Part shown: piece by piece, positions 36,290-45,618 of the stretch | Numbering within the stretch: the first letter of the stretch is position 1 | Layout: every line of letters starts with the position of its first letter | NCBI GenBank assembly: GCA_019637855.1 | Contig: JAHBUX010000007.1 | Coordinates: 1-64,000 of the forward strand | Direction: 5' to 3' | Length of the DNA: 64,000 nt | Origin: Bdellovibrionales bacterium | GTDB taxonomy: Bacteria; Bdellovibrionota; Bdellovibrionia; Bdellovibrionales; UBA1609 | Position numbers and translations under genes: made by a program | Notes under the pieces: generated by a model | Told to the model about the DNA's origin: nothing | The model's database searches: none | What the model saw: the letters and a program-made list of their open reading frames with translations, nothing else

Positions 36290-37966
36290 ATGAACAAACC
36301 TTGGCTGCAGCACTATCCGAAGGGCGTTTCGCCCACCATCGACAGCAATCGTTACAATTCGATCAACGACCTGTTCGACGAGAGTATTCAGAAGTACCGC
36401 GACCGCACCGCTTTTATCAATATGGGCTGCGAGCTCAGCTTTGAAGATTTGAACTATCTCACCGCTGACTTCGCCTCATTCTTGCAAAATGTCGCCGGTC
36501 TGAAGAAGGGCGATCGCATCGCCATTCAGATGCCCAATTTGCTACAGTATCCGATTGCCATGTTTGGGGCCCTGCGGGCCGGGCTGGTAGTGGTCAACAC
36601 CAATCCACTCTACACCGCGCGAGAAATGAAGCATCAGTTCAAGGATTCGGGCGCCAAAGCCATTGTGATTTTGGCAAACTCGGCTCATCTGCTGCAGGAG
36701 ATTGTCGCCGAGACCGATATCAAGACCGTCATCGTGACCGGCGTGGGCGACATGCTGGGTTTTCCGAAGAGCTTCCTGGTCAACAGCGTGGTTAAGTACG
36801 TAAAAAAAATGGTCCCGTCCTATAGCCTGCCCGGTGCCTACTCGTTCTATCAGGCACTGGATCTAGGCTCTGAGGGACGCTTTAAGCCGGTGACTTGCTC
36901 TCCTGAAGACACTGCCTTCCTGCAATACACTGGAGGCACAACGGGTGTGGCCAAAGGCGCTCAGCTTTCGCATCACAATATTCTCTCCAACATGTTGCAA
37001 ATCGCCGAGTGGATGAAGCCGCTGTTGAAGCCCGGCGAAGAGCTCGCCGTATTGGCTCTGCCGCTCTATCATATCTTTTCTCTGACGGTGAACGGTCTGG
37101 CCATGATGTATTATGGCGGTACCAACCTGATGATCACCAATCCGCGCGACATCAAGGACTACTTGGGAACTTTGCGCAAATACCCTTTCACCGTCGTGAC
37201 GGGTTTGAACACACTTTACAACGGAATGATGAATCACCCTGACTTCACTAAGATTGATTTTTCGCACCTGAAAATCAGCGTGGCTGGAGGTATGGCTTTG
37301 CAACGGCCCGTTGCCGAACGCTGGATCAAGCTGACTAAGACTCCTTTGGTGGAAGGATATGGTTTGACCGAAACTTCGCCGGTCGCTTCGTGCAACCCCA
37401 TCGACGGTACCGATCGGGTCGGAACCATCGGCCTTCCCCTGCCCTCGACCGAAATGGACCTATGGAGTGATGAAGGCAAGCCGGTGAAACAAGGCGAGCC
37501 AGGTGAGATCGTGATCCGCGGCCCGCAAGTGATGAAAGGCTATTGGAACAAACCGGAAGAGACGGCGCAAATGCTGACCACCGATGGCTGGCTTAAAACC
37601 GGTGACATCGGTGTAATGGATGCGGAAGGCTTTATTAAAATCGTCGATCGCAAAAAAGATATGATCTTAGTGTCGGGCTTTAACGTCTACCCGAACGAAA
37701 TCGAAGAGATCGTGGTTGGCCATCCTAAAGTTTTAGAGTGTGCAGCTATTGGCGTTCCCGACGCGCATTCCGGCGAAGTGGTGAAGATTTTTGTGGTACC
37801 GAAAGACTCTTCGCTCACTGAAAAGGAAGTCTTGGATTTCTGCAAGGCCAACCTGACCGGTTATAAAATGCCAAAGCAGGTGGAGTTCCGCAAAGAGCTG
37901 CCTAAAACCAACGTGGGTAAGATTTTGCGCCGCGAACTGCGCGATCAATCGAAGGCAAAGAGCTAA
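36290..37966 (+). CDS. fadD: Long-chain fatty acid-CoA ligase
   Basis: A 558-residue adenylate-forming enzyme that activates fatty acids to acyl-CoA for beta-oxidation or lipid synthesis. The AMP-binding motif YTGGTTGVAKGAQLSH, the GYGLTETSP motif and the FadD signature GWLKTGDIGVMDAEGFIKIVD with the downstream catalytic lysine in KTNVGKILRREL are all present. The length matches FadD. A GGAGG ribosome site sits before the ATG. It is a single gene. Confidence 0.95.
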   Translation: MNKPWLQHYPKGVSPTIDSNRYNSINDLFDESIQKYRDRTAFINMGCELSFEDLNYLTADFASFLQNVAGLKKGDRIAIQMPNLLQYPIAMFGALRAGLVVVNTNPLYTAREMKHQFKDSGAKAIVILANSAHLLQEIVAETDIKTVIVTGVGDMLGFPKSFLVNSVVKYVKKMVPSYSLPGAYSFYQALDLGSEGRFKPVTCSPEDTAFLQYTGGTTGVAKGAQLSHHNILSNMLQIAEWMKPLLKPGEELAVLALPLYHIFSLTVNGLAMMYYGGTNLMITNPRDIKDYLGTLRKYPFTVVTGLNTLYNGMMNHPDFTKIDFSHLKISVAGGMALQRPVAERWIKLTKTPLVEGYGLTETSPVASCNPIDGTDRVGTIGLPLPSTEMDLWSDEGKPVKQGEPGEIVIRGPQVMKGYWNKPEETAQMLTTDGWLKTGDIGVMDAEGFIKIVDRKKDMILVSGFNVYPNEIEEIVVGHPKVLECAAIGVPDAHSGEVVKIFVVPKDSSLTEKEVLDFCKANLTGYKMPKQVEFRKELPKTNVGKILRRELRDQSKAKS

Positions 37967-37977
37967 GACATAGTGTT

Positions 37978-39651
37978 TTAGGCGGCTTTCGCCGCCGCAT
38001 CGAGCTCGCCACTAGTGGAATAAGGCAGAACGATATGAAACGTCGTGCTCTGTTCGGGCACAGAACTCACCGTAATGCTCCCGCCTCGCAGCTCGACCGA
38101 AACACGCAAAGCTTCAAGGCCAATACCACGGCCAGATAGCTCCGTGACCTCAGTGGCAGTAGAAAATCCCGGCGCGAAAATAAGATTCATAATCTCTTGT
38201 TCAGGCAAATCCGTCGTGTCGATACCTTGGCTCTCTGCCTTGGCCGCGACTGCTTGAACATCAATCCCATTACCATCATCGCTAATCCACATGTGCAAGT
38301 AGCGACGACCTTGGCTTTCGCGCAGATCACTCTTTACGGAAATACGGCCAAGCATGGATTTACCGCGCTTACGGCGGATTTTCGGTGCTTCGATGCCATG
38401 ATCGACCATATTGACAAAGACGTGGCTAAGACTCGCGAATACACCGGCGTAAAGCTCGTGCACAACCGGTACGTTCCTGCCCTCAAAGACCAGTGCAGCG
38501 ATGGGCTTTTTCATGTCTTCGGCAATGCTTTGAACGGTAAGGTTGAAGCCTTCAAGGATGCGCCATAAGGGTGTAGCGACGAACTGCTCTTCGAACTCTT
38601 TGCGCAGTGTCGGATTCGGTTCCAGCCGATGAGCAAACGCCATCAAATCCTGCAGATCAATTTCCCGGGTGGGGCGCGTGTCACCAATGACTTCGCGTAA
38701 AATCTCGCGGTGTTCGGAGAGAATGGACTCAAAGCGTTCTCTCAGCTGCGTCACACCTTGCAGCAGGTAGTTTTGCGCTTCAGCCAGACCGGTCAGATTC
38801 TCGATATGACTTTCCACTTCGTGAATATCATCCTTCAACTGGCGAAAGCCGAAGCTCGAAGTGGCTCCCTTGATCGTATGAATTCCTCGACGGATGGCAT
38901 TGATGTCCTCGATACCGAAGTGCGGACTGTTCGCATGCTTCAGCGCTTCATCCAAAAGACTGCGAGCCGCGGCGATAAAGCGCTTCAATTCGGTTTTGTT
39001 TTTCAACACCTGCATCACCAAGGTCACATAACCTTGCAGCCGCGAGGTCTCCTGTTTTGCGCGCGCCTCGTCGGTGTAGTCGGTGGCGATAACCAACACT
39101 TGGGTCAAACGGCCACTAGTGTCACGCACGGCGCGATAGCTGAGTTCGATGGCGCGACCTGAAGAGTGTGGAAATACGGCGGGCGCGATGTCGATTAAGC
39201 TTTCAAAACCAACGCGCTCTCCAAACAGCAGCGTGCACCACTCTTTGAACGTATCCAGCTCGGCGTCGGGCACGCGCAAAACCTCGGCCACAGCGCGGCC
39301 GGAAGGCATCGCCTCCAATAAGTCGGCGCACACCTGCGAACACACAGAATGACAAATGCCATCCGGACCGAACAAAAAGAAGCCCTGGCCTAAGCTGTTC
39401 ATCATGGCATCTAAAGTGTGATTGAGGTCGATCAGGCCGCCGTTCCCTTCGGCCTTGTCATCAAGTCGCATATAGGACTCATCGACGGTCTGTAAAAAGT
39501 CAGGAAAGCGAATCAGAAAGAGTTCGAGCTCAGCTTTTATCTCAGCCGTGGCTTCCCCAGACAGAACCGAGCGAAAGGCCGAGAGACGATTTTCAATGGA
39601 TTTGTCGCCAAACACACGTTTGAGTTGGCGACTCAGTTTCTTGCTGCTCAT
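37978..39651 (-). CDS. CheA-like histidine kinase without CheW domain
   Basis: A 557-residue cytoplasmic kinase. A PAS-like domain occupies about 80-190. An Hpt domain at about 230-325 has the phosphorylation motif RRGIHTIKGATSSF (His near 257). A CheA-type ATPase domain covers about 360-545, with NMVDHGIEAP, DDGNGID and GRGIGLEALR. It lacks the C-terminal CheW-like P5 domain and any obvious P2 domain, so it is not a standard chemotaxis kinase. It has no membrane segments. The phosphate acceptor is unknown, and no receiver gene is adjacent. It is convergent with fadD, their ends 11 bases apart. Confidence 0.85.
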   Translation of the reverse strand: MSSKKLSRQLKRVFGDKSIENRLSAFRSVLSGEATAEIKAELELFLIRFPDFLQTVDESYMRLDDKAEGNGGLIDLNHTLDAMMNSLGQGFFLFGPDGICHSVCSQVCADLLEAMPSGRAVAEVLRVPDAELDTFKEWCTLLFGERVGFESLIDIAPAVFPHSSGRAIELSYRAVRDTSGRLTQVLVIATDYTDEARAKQETSRLQGYVTLVMQVLKNKTELKRFIAAARSLLDEALKHANSPHFGIEDINAIRRGIHTIKGATSSFGFRQLKDDIHEVESHIENLTGLAEAQNYLLQGVTQLRERFESILSEHREILREVIGDTRPTREIDLQDLMAFAHRLEPNPTLRKEFEEQFVATPLWRILEGFNLTVQSIAEDMKKPIAALVFEGRNVPVVHELYAGVFASLSHVFVNMVDHGIEAPKIRRKRGKSMLGRISVKSDLRESQGRRYLHMWISDDGNGIDVQAVAAKAESQGIDTTDLPEQEIMNLIFAPGFSTATEVTELSGRGIGLEALRVSVELRGGSITVSSVPEQSTTFHIVLPYSTSGELDAAAKAA

Positions 39652-39764
39652 GCTTAAGATTTATCGGAGTCCGCTGCTTAGACATTAAAGATTTAGACGC
39701 CAAAGCTAGGCTGGACTTTAGGTGAGGCGCTTTGTAAATTCCCCTACACCTGGGGAGGGAAGTC

Positions 39765-40343
39765 ATGAGAACTATCGTTTTGTGTGTTTCGCTTTTGTTC
39801 AGCTCGGTTGTTTACGCAGGACCGGTAGAGTCTGTCGGCGTGGCCATCGGCAAAGTGTTGCAGGTTATGCAAAACCCTAGCGACTCCGCTCGCGCCACTG
39901 GACTCTGTCAACTCGCTCGCACTTACGTCGATTCGCAAACCATCGGTGCTGACCTTTTAGGCCGACAGTATATGACTTTGCCCAATGATCAGGACGGCGT
40001 GCGCCAGTTTATGGCGTTGGTCCCGTCCATCATCGTGTCGGAATTCTACGACCGATTGGACGGCTTAGGAACGGAATATACGGTGAACCCGAACCTCATT
40101 CCCAAAGGTTCATCACGAGTGGGTGTGCAAGTGACTGTCGGTAGCAAGCGCCTCACGGTCACCGCCAACCGTGGCAACAACAAAGTGTTGGACGTCGAAT
40201 ACATGGGCATTAGTATGGTGAATAACAAGCGCTTCGAGTACCAGCGCGATCTGCAACGTTGGTTGGGTGGTGGCAATCCCAAACCGGTCACGCAGTTAGT
40301 AAACTCTTTGATCAATTCGCGAGCGCTCATCCGCTGCAACTAG
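39765..40343 (+). CDS. MlaC/Ttg2D-like periplasmic phospholipid-binding protein
   Basis: A 192-residue exported protein with a signal peptide (IVLCVSLLFSSVVYA). The mature part resembles MlaC: an N-terminal helix region with a Cys and a VDSQTIGADLLGRQYMTL segment, and a C-terminal half with VQVTVGSKRLTVTANRG strands and a VEYMGISMVNNKRFEYQ segment of the type in which MlaC proteins describe a maturing lipid pocket. MlaC shuttles phospholipids between membranes, but no mlaABDEF genes lie nearby, so the assignment is tentative. The GGAGGGAAG ribosome site is strong. Confidence 0.65.
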   Translation: MRTIVLCVSLLFSSVVYAGPVESVGVAIGKVLQVMQNPSDSARATGLCQLARTYVDSQTIGADLLGRQYMTLPNDQDGVRQFMALVPSIIVSEFYDRLDGLGTEYTVNPNLIPKGSSRVGVQVTVGSKRLTVTANRGNNKVLDVEYMGISMVNNKRFEYQRDLQRWLGGGNPKPVTQLVNSLINSRALIRCN

Positions 40344-40382
40344 ACTTTGTCTTTGTCGCGGAGTCGGTTACGCTAACAAGTA

Positions 40383-41783
40383 ATGGAACTCCGCGACTAT
40401 AGTCCCACCAAGAAAGCTCTGCAGGTCAATTTGGACGACACCATCTACGGCACCTTTGCCGAGATTGGCGCGGGGCAAGAGGTCGCTCGTCACTTTTTCC
40501 AAGCTGGGCGGGCTTCACACACCATTGCGAAGACGATTTCTGCCTACGACATGACCTTCAGTGACGAGATTTACGGCAAAGCCGGCCGCTATGTGTGTGA
40601 GGAGCGCGTAGTCAGCATGCTCGACTACGAGTTCGGTTTGCTGCAAGAGCGCTTGCGCGCAAAGCGGGGCTCGAACACTCGCTTCTTCGCTTTCGCCAAC
40701 ACGGTGGCCACCGCTTCGTCGGATGAAGAGCTTGGCAAGTCGCACGGTTGGATGGGCGTGCGCTTTCAGGTCGAACCGGGCGGCGCCTACAACGACATTA
40801 TCCTGCACGTAAAGCTCTGGGATCGTTTTCGTCTGCAGCAGCAAGAGACGTTGGGAATTTTGGGCGTAAACTTGATCCACATGGCGTTCTTTCCGCCCGA
40901 GAAGCCAGAGGATCGCATCGCCTATTTGATCGAGGCTTTGAACACCAAGCGCGTGGAAGTGAATATGATTCGCTTCCGTGGCCCTGACTTGCAGCATTTG
41001 GACAATCGTTTGATGAGTTTGGAGTTGGTGAAATCGCATCTCACCGAAGCGGTGATGTTCGATGCGAAGTCGCAGGTGCAACACGTGGGCGATGCGCTTT
41101 TTCGCAAAGCGGTTTTGGTTCAACGTGGAACCTATCGGCCGATCACCTCTAGCAATCTCGAGATCGCGCACAAGGTGACGGACCAATTCAAGCGTCATCC
41201 TTTGCTTGAAGGTGCAGAGCCCAAAGTGCTGTTTGAAATCACGATGAACAGCCTTACCGGTGATGCCGGTGCGGTGGATGACGAAGACTTCTTGCATCGA
41301 GTGGACACCCTCACTGCCTTGGGGCAGGAAGTGTTGGTTTCCAACTTCAGTCTATTCTATCAAATGAAAAGCTTCTTGCGCCAATACACCGATCGTGCCA
41401 TCGGCATCGTGGTGGGCGCTTCATTGCTCCCGAAAATGTTCGACGAGCAGTTTTACAAAGAGCTCCCGGGCGGAATTCTCGAAGGCATGAGTCGTTTGTT
41501 CGACGACAAAACTCGTATGTTCGTCTATCCGTTCAAAGACGACACTCTGTGCAGCACGGCCAAGACCTTCAATCCGGAGCCTAAGCTACAAAGTCTTTAT
41601 AAGTACCTCACCGGCAATGAGATGATCACCGATATCCTTCAGTGCGATGATATCGACACATCCGTGCACTCTTCCGACGTGCGCGAAATGCTAGCGAAGC
41701 GCGACCCCCAATGGATCAACCTCGTCCCACCGGAAGTGCGCAAGCTCATCGAAGAGCGCCAACTTTTCGGCTACCGCCCCTAG
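40383..41783 (+). CDS. Conserved soluble protein of uncharacterised family
   Basis: A 466-residue cytoplasmic protein with strong sequence style but no known motif. Its start (ELRDYSPTKKALQVNLDD, then YGTFAEIGAGQEVARHFFQAG) and the segments SAYDMTFSDEIYG, LGVNLIHMAF and DNRLMSLELVK recall a well-conserved bacterial family that, as I remember it, carries borrowed names in databases such as nucleotide adenylyltransferase. I see no HIGH-type or other nucleotidyltransferase motif, so I give no function. It is a single gene, 39 bases after the MlaC-like gene. A 260-codon antisense frame inside it is a shadow. Confidence 0.8.
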   Translation: MELRDYSPTKKALQVNLDDTIYGTFAEIGAGQEVARHFFQAGRASHTIAKTISAYDMTFSDEIYGKAGRYVCEERVVSMLDYEFGLLQERLRAKRGSNTRFFAFANTVATASSDEELGKSHGWMGVRFQVEPGGAYNDIILHVKLWDRFRLQQQETLGILGVNLIHMAFFPPEKPEDRIAYLIEALNTKRVEVNMIRFRGPDLQHLDNRLMSLELVKSHLTEAVMFDAKSQVQHVGDALFRKAVLVQRGTYRPITSSNLEIAHKVTDQFKRHPLLEGAEPKVLFEITMNSLTGDAGAVDDEDFLHRVDTLTALGQEVLVSNFSLFYQMKSFLRQYTDRAIGIVVGASLLPKMFDEQFYKELPGGILEGMSRLFDDKTRMFVYPFKDDTLCSTAKTFNPEPKLQSLYKYLTGNEMITDILQCDDIDTSVHSSDVREMLAKRDPQWINLVPPEVRKLIEERQLFGYRP

Positions 41784-41831
41784 ATTCCACCTACCACCGC
41801 GAACATTATTACTGCGCTGAGAGTTGTTGCC

Positions 41832-41896
41832 CCATGTCCGGAATTCCGAAATCCGAACCTCAAATCGCGTATAACTCCGGAAATGTTAGCCCCTAC
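41832..41896 (-). repeat. Gene-end repeat, copy B (after leucyl aminopeptidase)
   Basis: On the minus strand this begins GTAGGGGCTAACATTTCC and ends TTCCGGACATGG. The first bases form the last codons and the TAA stop of the aminopeptidase gene, so the repeat runs into coding sequence. It matches copy A at 10462-10518, which follows ald. No terminator-like T-run is seen here. Confidence 0.85.
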
Positions 41897-43373
41897 CTTT
41901 TAGCCACTCGATGAGGGTGAATACGGCTTGGCCGCTGCCTCCGCTCTCTAGGCAGGCGCCTTCGGGGCTGTCCTTCCAAGCGTAGATGTCTAGGTGTGCC
42001 CACGGGATGTCTTTGGCGAATTTCTCGAGGAAAAGTGCGGCCGTGATCGCGCCGCCGAAGCCGTCAACGGCGTTGACTACGTCCGCGAAGGGCGTGTTGA
42101 AGGTGCTGCGATACTTTTGCATCAGCGGCATCACCCAGGAAGGATCACCGGCGCGCTGGCCTGCCGCCGCAAGAGCCGCACCGAGTTTTGTGTCGTTGGA
42201 GAAGAGGCCCGTGAGACCTGCGCCCAAGGCCACTTTGATCGCGCCAGTTAAAGTGGCGACGTTGATCACTGCACTTGGAGTTTCTTTGTTGGTCACCGCT
42301 ACGTCTAAAGCGTCGGCCAAGACCAGGCGCCCTTCGGCGTCGGTGTTGTGGATCTCAACGCTCATGCCGCTACGAGCAGTGATGACATCCGATGGGCGAA
42401 AGCTCGAATCACCGATCGCATTTTCCGCTAGAGCCAAATAGAAATCAGCGTTGCCCTTAAAGCCCGAATATACAGCCCACGAAGCCAAGCCCAACACCGC
42501 GGCCGAACCTCCCATGTCTTTCTTCATCAAACGCATGCCCGACGCCGGCTTGATATCCAAACCGCCGGTGTCAAAGGTTATGCCCTTACCGACAAAGGCC
42601 AGTGGGGGATTCTTCGCACCGCCACCACGATAACGAATGTGCACAAGGCGAGGAGGAAACTTCGAGCCTTGCCCCACCGCAAGATGCAGCCCCATGTTTT
42701 CTTTCTTCAAACGCTGTTCATCCCAAATGCTCACACTCACGTTCTTCACGCCGCCAAAGAGCTGCTTCACAAAGTCCGCATAACTGACCGGATTTAAATA
42801 GTTCGGCGGCAGATTCACCAGATGGCGCGCCAGATTCACCGCGCGGCCCATGTTCACTCCGTCGCCCAGGCGTGACGCCGTCAAAGGTTTGCCTTTATGT
42901 GAAAGCGAAATCTGAATTTTAAAGTCTTCACCCTTCAAAACACGTTTGTAACGGTAAAGCGCCATCTCTAGGCCAAGAATGGCAGCCGGCAAATTTTCAC
43001 TGGGCAGTTCAAAACCAAAATGGACACGCTTCACATCCAAGCGCTCCAACTGGCCCACCGCCTGCCCGACCACATCGCGGATACGCGTGTCCAGAGAGGT
43101 TAATAGGCGCGCGTCGGTTTCAATTTCAATCGCAGCCCGCGGGGCAACCAGCATCTTGACGCCCTCTGCGGAGTCGGCGACGCGAATCACAGTGTTCATC
43201 GAAGCGTCGCTATCCGCGAAGCTTGCGTTCCAATCCTTAGGCACCGTTGCGCTTTTACCCAAATGAACAAAGACCTCGGCGCGCCGCCCCTCTTTGGCTG
43301 TCAAGCCCATTGCGCGAGTAAGCAGCGATTCGTTCGACCATCCCCAAGAATTTTTTGCTGTTTTTGCGGCCAC
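41886..43373 (-). CDS. pepA: Leucyl aminopeptidase, M17 family
   Basis: A 495-residue aminopeptidase of normal length. The two-metal active site is clear: VGKGITFDTGGLDIKPASGMRLMKKDMGGSAAVLG carries one Asp and the catalytic Lys, and NTDAEGRLVLADAL carries the Asp, Glu and Arg ligands. It removes N-terminal residues from peptides in the cytoplasm. I start at GTG 43373, six bases behind AAGGGG; a TTG at 43394 is the alternative. It is divergent from the EEP-family gene with only 40 bases between starts. Confidence 0.92.
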   Translation of the reverse strand: MAAKTAKNSWGWSNESLLTRAMGLTAKEGRRAEVFVHLGKSATVPKDWNASFADSDASMNTVIRVADSAEGVKMLVAPRAAIEIETDARLLTSLDTRIRDVVGQAVGQLERLDVKRVHFGFELPSENLPAAILGLEMALYRYKRVLKGEDFKIQISLSHKGKPLTASRLGDGVNMGRAVNLARHLVNLPPNYLNPVSYADFVKQLFGGVKNVSVSIWDEQRLKKENMGLHLAVGQGSKFPPRLVHIRYRGGGAKNPPLAFVGKGITFDTGGLDIKPASGMRLMKKDMGGSAAVLGLASWAVYSGFKGNADFYLALAENAIGDSSFRPSDVITARSGMSVEIHNTDAEGRLVLADALDVAVTNKETPSAVINVATLTGAIKVALGAGLTGLFSNDTKLGAALAAAGQRAGDPSWVMPLMQKYRSTFNTPFADVVNAVDGFGGAITAALFLEKFAKDIPWAHLDIYAWKDSPEGACLESGGSGQAVFTLIEWLKGRG

Positions 43374-43413
43374 GAGGTTCCCCTTTAGAATCAATTGGGG
43401 CTACTATAGTCAT

Positions 43414-44439
43414 ATGGACGGGGTTCGGCCAAACACTTTTAAAATCGTACAGTTGAACGCAGAAAATCTATTCCTGTTCTTAGACGAGCAGAGCGACCGC
43501 GACTGGCGCAAGATGTCTGAAAAGGAGTGGCAGAAACTCTCTGTGGCCACGGTACCGAACAAGTCGCTAAGCAAAACTCTATGGCTGGCCGATACCCTAC
43601 TGGACATCAATGCCGACATCGTTTGCGTCAATGAGGTGGGTGGTGAAGAGTCGTTGCGCAACTTCTGCCGCTACTTTCTGGGCGACACGTACACACCCCA
43701 TTTGCTTGAGGGCAACTCGGATCGTGGCATCGATATCGGTTACTTGGTCAAAAAGGATTTTAACGCTCAAATCGAACTGCGCACGCATAAAAATCGTCCG
43801 CTGCAGTTCCTCTACCCGCACGATATACAGAGCAATGCCCATCACGCCACGAGCGCACCTGAAAAAGTCATCAAAACGCATTACTTCTCGCGCGATTGCG
43901 CTGAACTGAGAGTCACGGCGCCCGGCTCCGACCGTCCCGGCCTGATCGTCTTGCTGGCACACTTGAAATCAAAACTCGATCCCGACGGCATTGATCCCGA
44001 GGGCAAGAGCCGCCGTACCGCCGAGTTACGCACTCTTATGGACATTTACAAAGAGATCCGCCAAGAGTTTCAACCGGCCGTGCCAATGATTGTGGCCGGC
44101 GACTTCAACGGCTGCGCCCGTCGCTCAAATCTGACCGAAGAGTTTCAAGAGATGCTGACTACGGATCTGGAAAGTGTAATCGAATTGGCCGGTCACGAGG
44201 GTGAAAACGCGGCCACGCAGATTATCTTCTCGCGTTCAGGTGGAGTGTCTTGCATGGAGATCGACTTTATTTTCGTATCGCCCGAGTTAAAGCCGCATCT
44301 GCTGACCGAAACTGTCGAAGTCTACCGCTATCGCAGCGACCTCAGAGTGCCGCTGCCCTTACCGAAGACATTGGAGCAGCGGACCTACTTGCCGTCGGAT
44401 CACTATCCGGTTGTGGCGACTTTCACGAACTTTCTCTAG
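43414..44439 (+). CDS. Endonuclease/exonuclease/phosphatase-family hydrolase
   Basis: A 341-residue EEP-superfamily protein. The metal and phosphate motifs appear in order: LNAENLFLF, VNEVGG (metal Glu), DRGIDIGYLVKK, HLKSK, VAGDFNG (Asp/Asn) and SDHYPVVATF (catalytic Asp-His). The fold is shared by DNases, sphingomyelinases and inositol phosphatases, so the substrate cannot be told. No signal peptide is visible from the ATG at 43414, although hydrophobic sequence upstream is absent too. The gene is divergent from pepA. Confidence 0.85.
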   Translation: MDGVRPNTFKIVQLNAENLFLFLDEQSDRDWRKMSEKEWQKLSVATVPNKSLSKTLWLADTLLDINADIVCVNEVGGEESLRNFCRYFLGDTYTPHLLEGNSDRGIDIGYLVKKDFNAQIELRTHKNRPLQFLYPHDIQSNAHHATSAPEKVIKTHYFSRDCAELRVTAPGSDRPGLIVLLAHLKSKLDPDGIDPEGKSRRTAELRTLMDIYKEIRQEFQPAVPMIVAGDFNGCARRSNLTEEFQEMLTTDLESVIELAGHEGENAATQIIFSRSGGVSCMEIDFIFVSPELKPHLLTETVEVYRYRSDLRVPLPLPKTLEQRTYLPSDHYPVVATFTNFL

Positions 44440-44442
44440 AAT

Positions 44443-45156
44443 CTATTTCTTGCGCGGGCCTGGCGGCTTCGAATGCGAAGGCATCTTCGGCGCCGGCTTG
44501 ATATCCAGCAATTCCACATCAAAAATCAAGGTGGCGTTGGGCGGGATCTGCTGACGAGCACGATCGCCGTAGGCCAGTTCAGGCGGAATATAAAACATCG
44601 CCTTGCCGCCTTTTTTCATCAACTGCAACCCTTCCGTCCACCCGGGGATAACTCCACGAATGGGAAACTCAGCAGGCTGACCGCGCTTTGAGCTTGAATC
44701 GAACTCAGTGCCGTCGATCAAAGTACCGCGATAGTTAACGACCACCATATCTTCCAAAGTCGGCGAAGGACCGCTGCCCGGTGCGGTGATCTTATATTGC
44801 AAACCGCTTTCAGTGACCTTGATGCCTTCGGCATTTTTGTTTTTCGCTAAGAACTCATCGCCCTTAGCCTTATTGGCGTCGGCCAACTTCTTGGCCTCCT
44901 CTTGGCGCATGCCACTGAGCTTAGTCATTGCTTGCTGCATCTCTTCGTCGGACAAGCTTGTCTGTTCGCCTTTGTAGCCGTCGGCGATTCCGCGCGCGAC
45001 CATCTTCATGTTCAAATCGATGTTCTGTGATTTCAGGCTCTGACCGAACTTCGCACCGATGGTGTAACTCACCTGATCTTTGTGTTCTTTCGGTTTGCGA
45101 TTACAACCAACCATCAGCACGGCTAAAATCAATGGGACTGCCAACCAAATACGCAT
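44443..45156 (-). CDS. FKBP-type peptidyl-prolyl isomerase lipoprotein
   Basis: A 237-residue isomerase. The signal peptide MRIWLAVPLILAVLMVGC has a lipobox with Cys18, and GGAGGAAATT sets the start at 45156. Residues about 30-115 form the FkpA/Mip-type N-terminal dimerisation helices (SYTIGAKFGQSLKSQN), and residues about 125-222 form the FKBP domain (VVVNYRGTLIDGTEFDSS, GWTEGLQLMKKGGKAMFYIPPELAYG). It should help periplasmic or outer-membrane proteins fold. The tail is proline- and lysine-rich. Confidence 0.93.
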   Translation of the reverse strand: MRIWLAVPLILAVLMVGCNRKPKEHKDQVSYTIGAKFGQSLKSQNIDLNMKMVARGIADGYKGEQTSLSDEEMQQAMTKLSGMRQEEAKKLADANKAKGDEFLAKNKNAEGIKVTESGLQYKITAPGSGPSPTLEDMVVVNYRGTLIDGTEFDSSSKRGQPAEFPIRGVIPGWTEGLQLMKKGGKAMFYIPPELAYGDRARQQIPPNATLIFDVELLDIKPAPKMPSHSKPPGPRKK

Positions 45157-45234
45157 AATTTCCTCCAACACCTCCGATGCTAACGAGTCCGTCCGCTTGA
45201 CACAAGCTCTTTACTCGCGCAACTTTAGCCAGAC

Positions 45235-45618
45235 ATGTTTCAAGCGACGACTCATAACATTCGTATTGAAGTGCAGCCGGCCTATCTCAGCGAGCAGTCC
45301 AATCCGGCACAGAATTACTTTTACTTTTCCTATCGCGTGCGCATTGTGAACGAGGGCTCTCGCCGTGTGCAGCTGCTTAGCCGCCACTGGATTATCACCG
45401 ATGCCTACGGCAAAGTGGAAGAGGTGACAGGGGCGGGAGTTGTGGGCAAGCAGCCCACGTTAAAGCCGGGAGAAAGCTTCGAATACTCGAGCTTTTGCCC
45501 CCTAGCCACTCCCACCGGCAGCATGACCGGCACTTATCTGATGATCGACGCCCAAGGGGAGCAACTCGAAGTTGAGATTCCTAAATTTATTCTGACTGAA
45601 CCCAACCATTATCACTAG
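45235..45618 (+). CDS. apaG: ApaG protein
   Basis: A 127-residue protein of the ApaG family, the usual length. The fibronectin-like fold motifs YFYFSYRVRIVNEGSRRVQLLSRHWIITDA and VVGKQPTLKPGESFEYSSFCPLATPTGSMTG are unmistakable. Its biochemical role is poorly known; genetic work in enterobacteria links it to Co/Mg handling and diadenosine-phosphate metabolism. It is convergent with thpR, sharing the bases CTAG at the stops. Confidence 0.95.
   Translation: MFQATTHNIRIEVQPAYLSEQSNPAQNYFYFSYRVRIVNEGSRRVQLLSRHWIITDAYGKVEEVTGAGVVGKQPTLKPGESFEYSSFCPLATPTGSMTGTYLMIDAQGEQLEVEIPKFILTEPNHYH

Noticed and set aside
40515-41297. 260-codon minus-strand open frame
   Set aside because: It is antisense to the well-patterned conserved 466-aa gene and has no domain or ribosome site.
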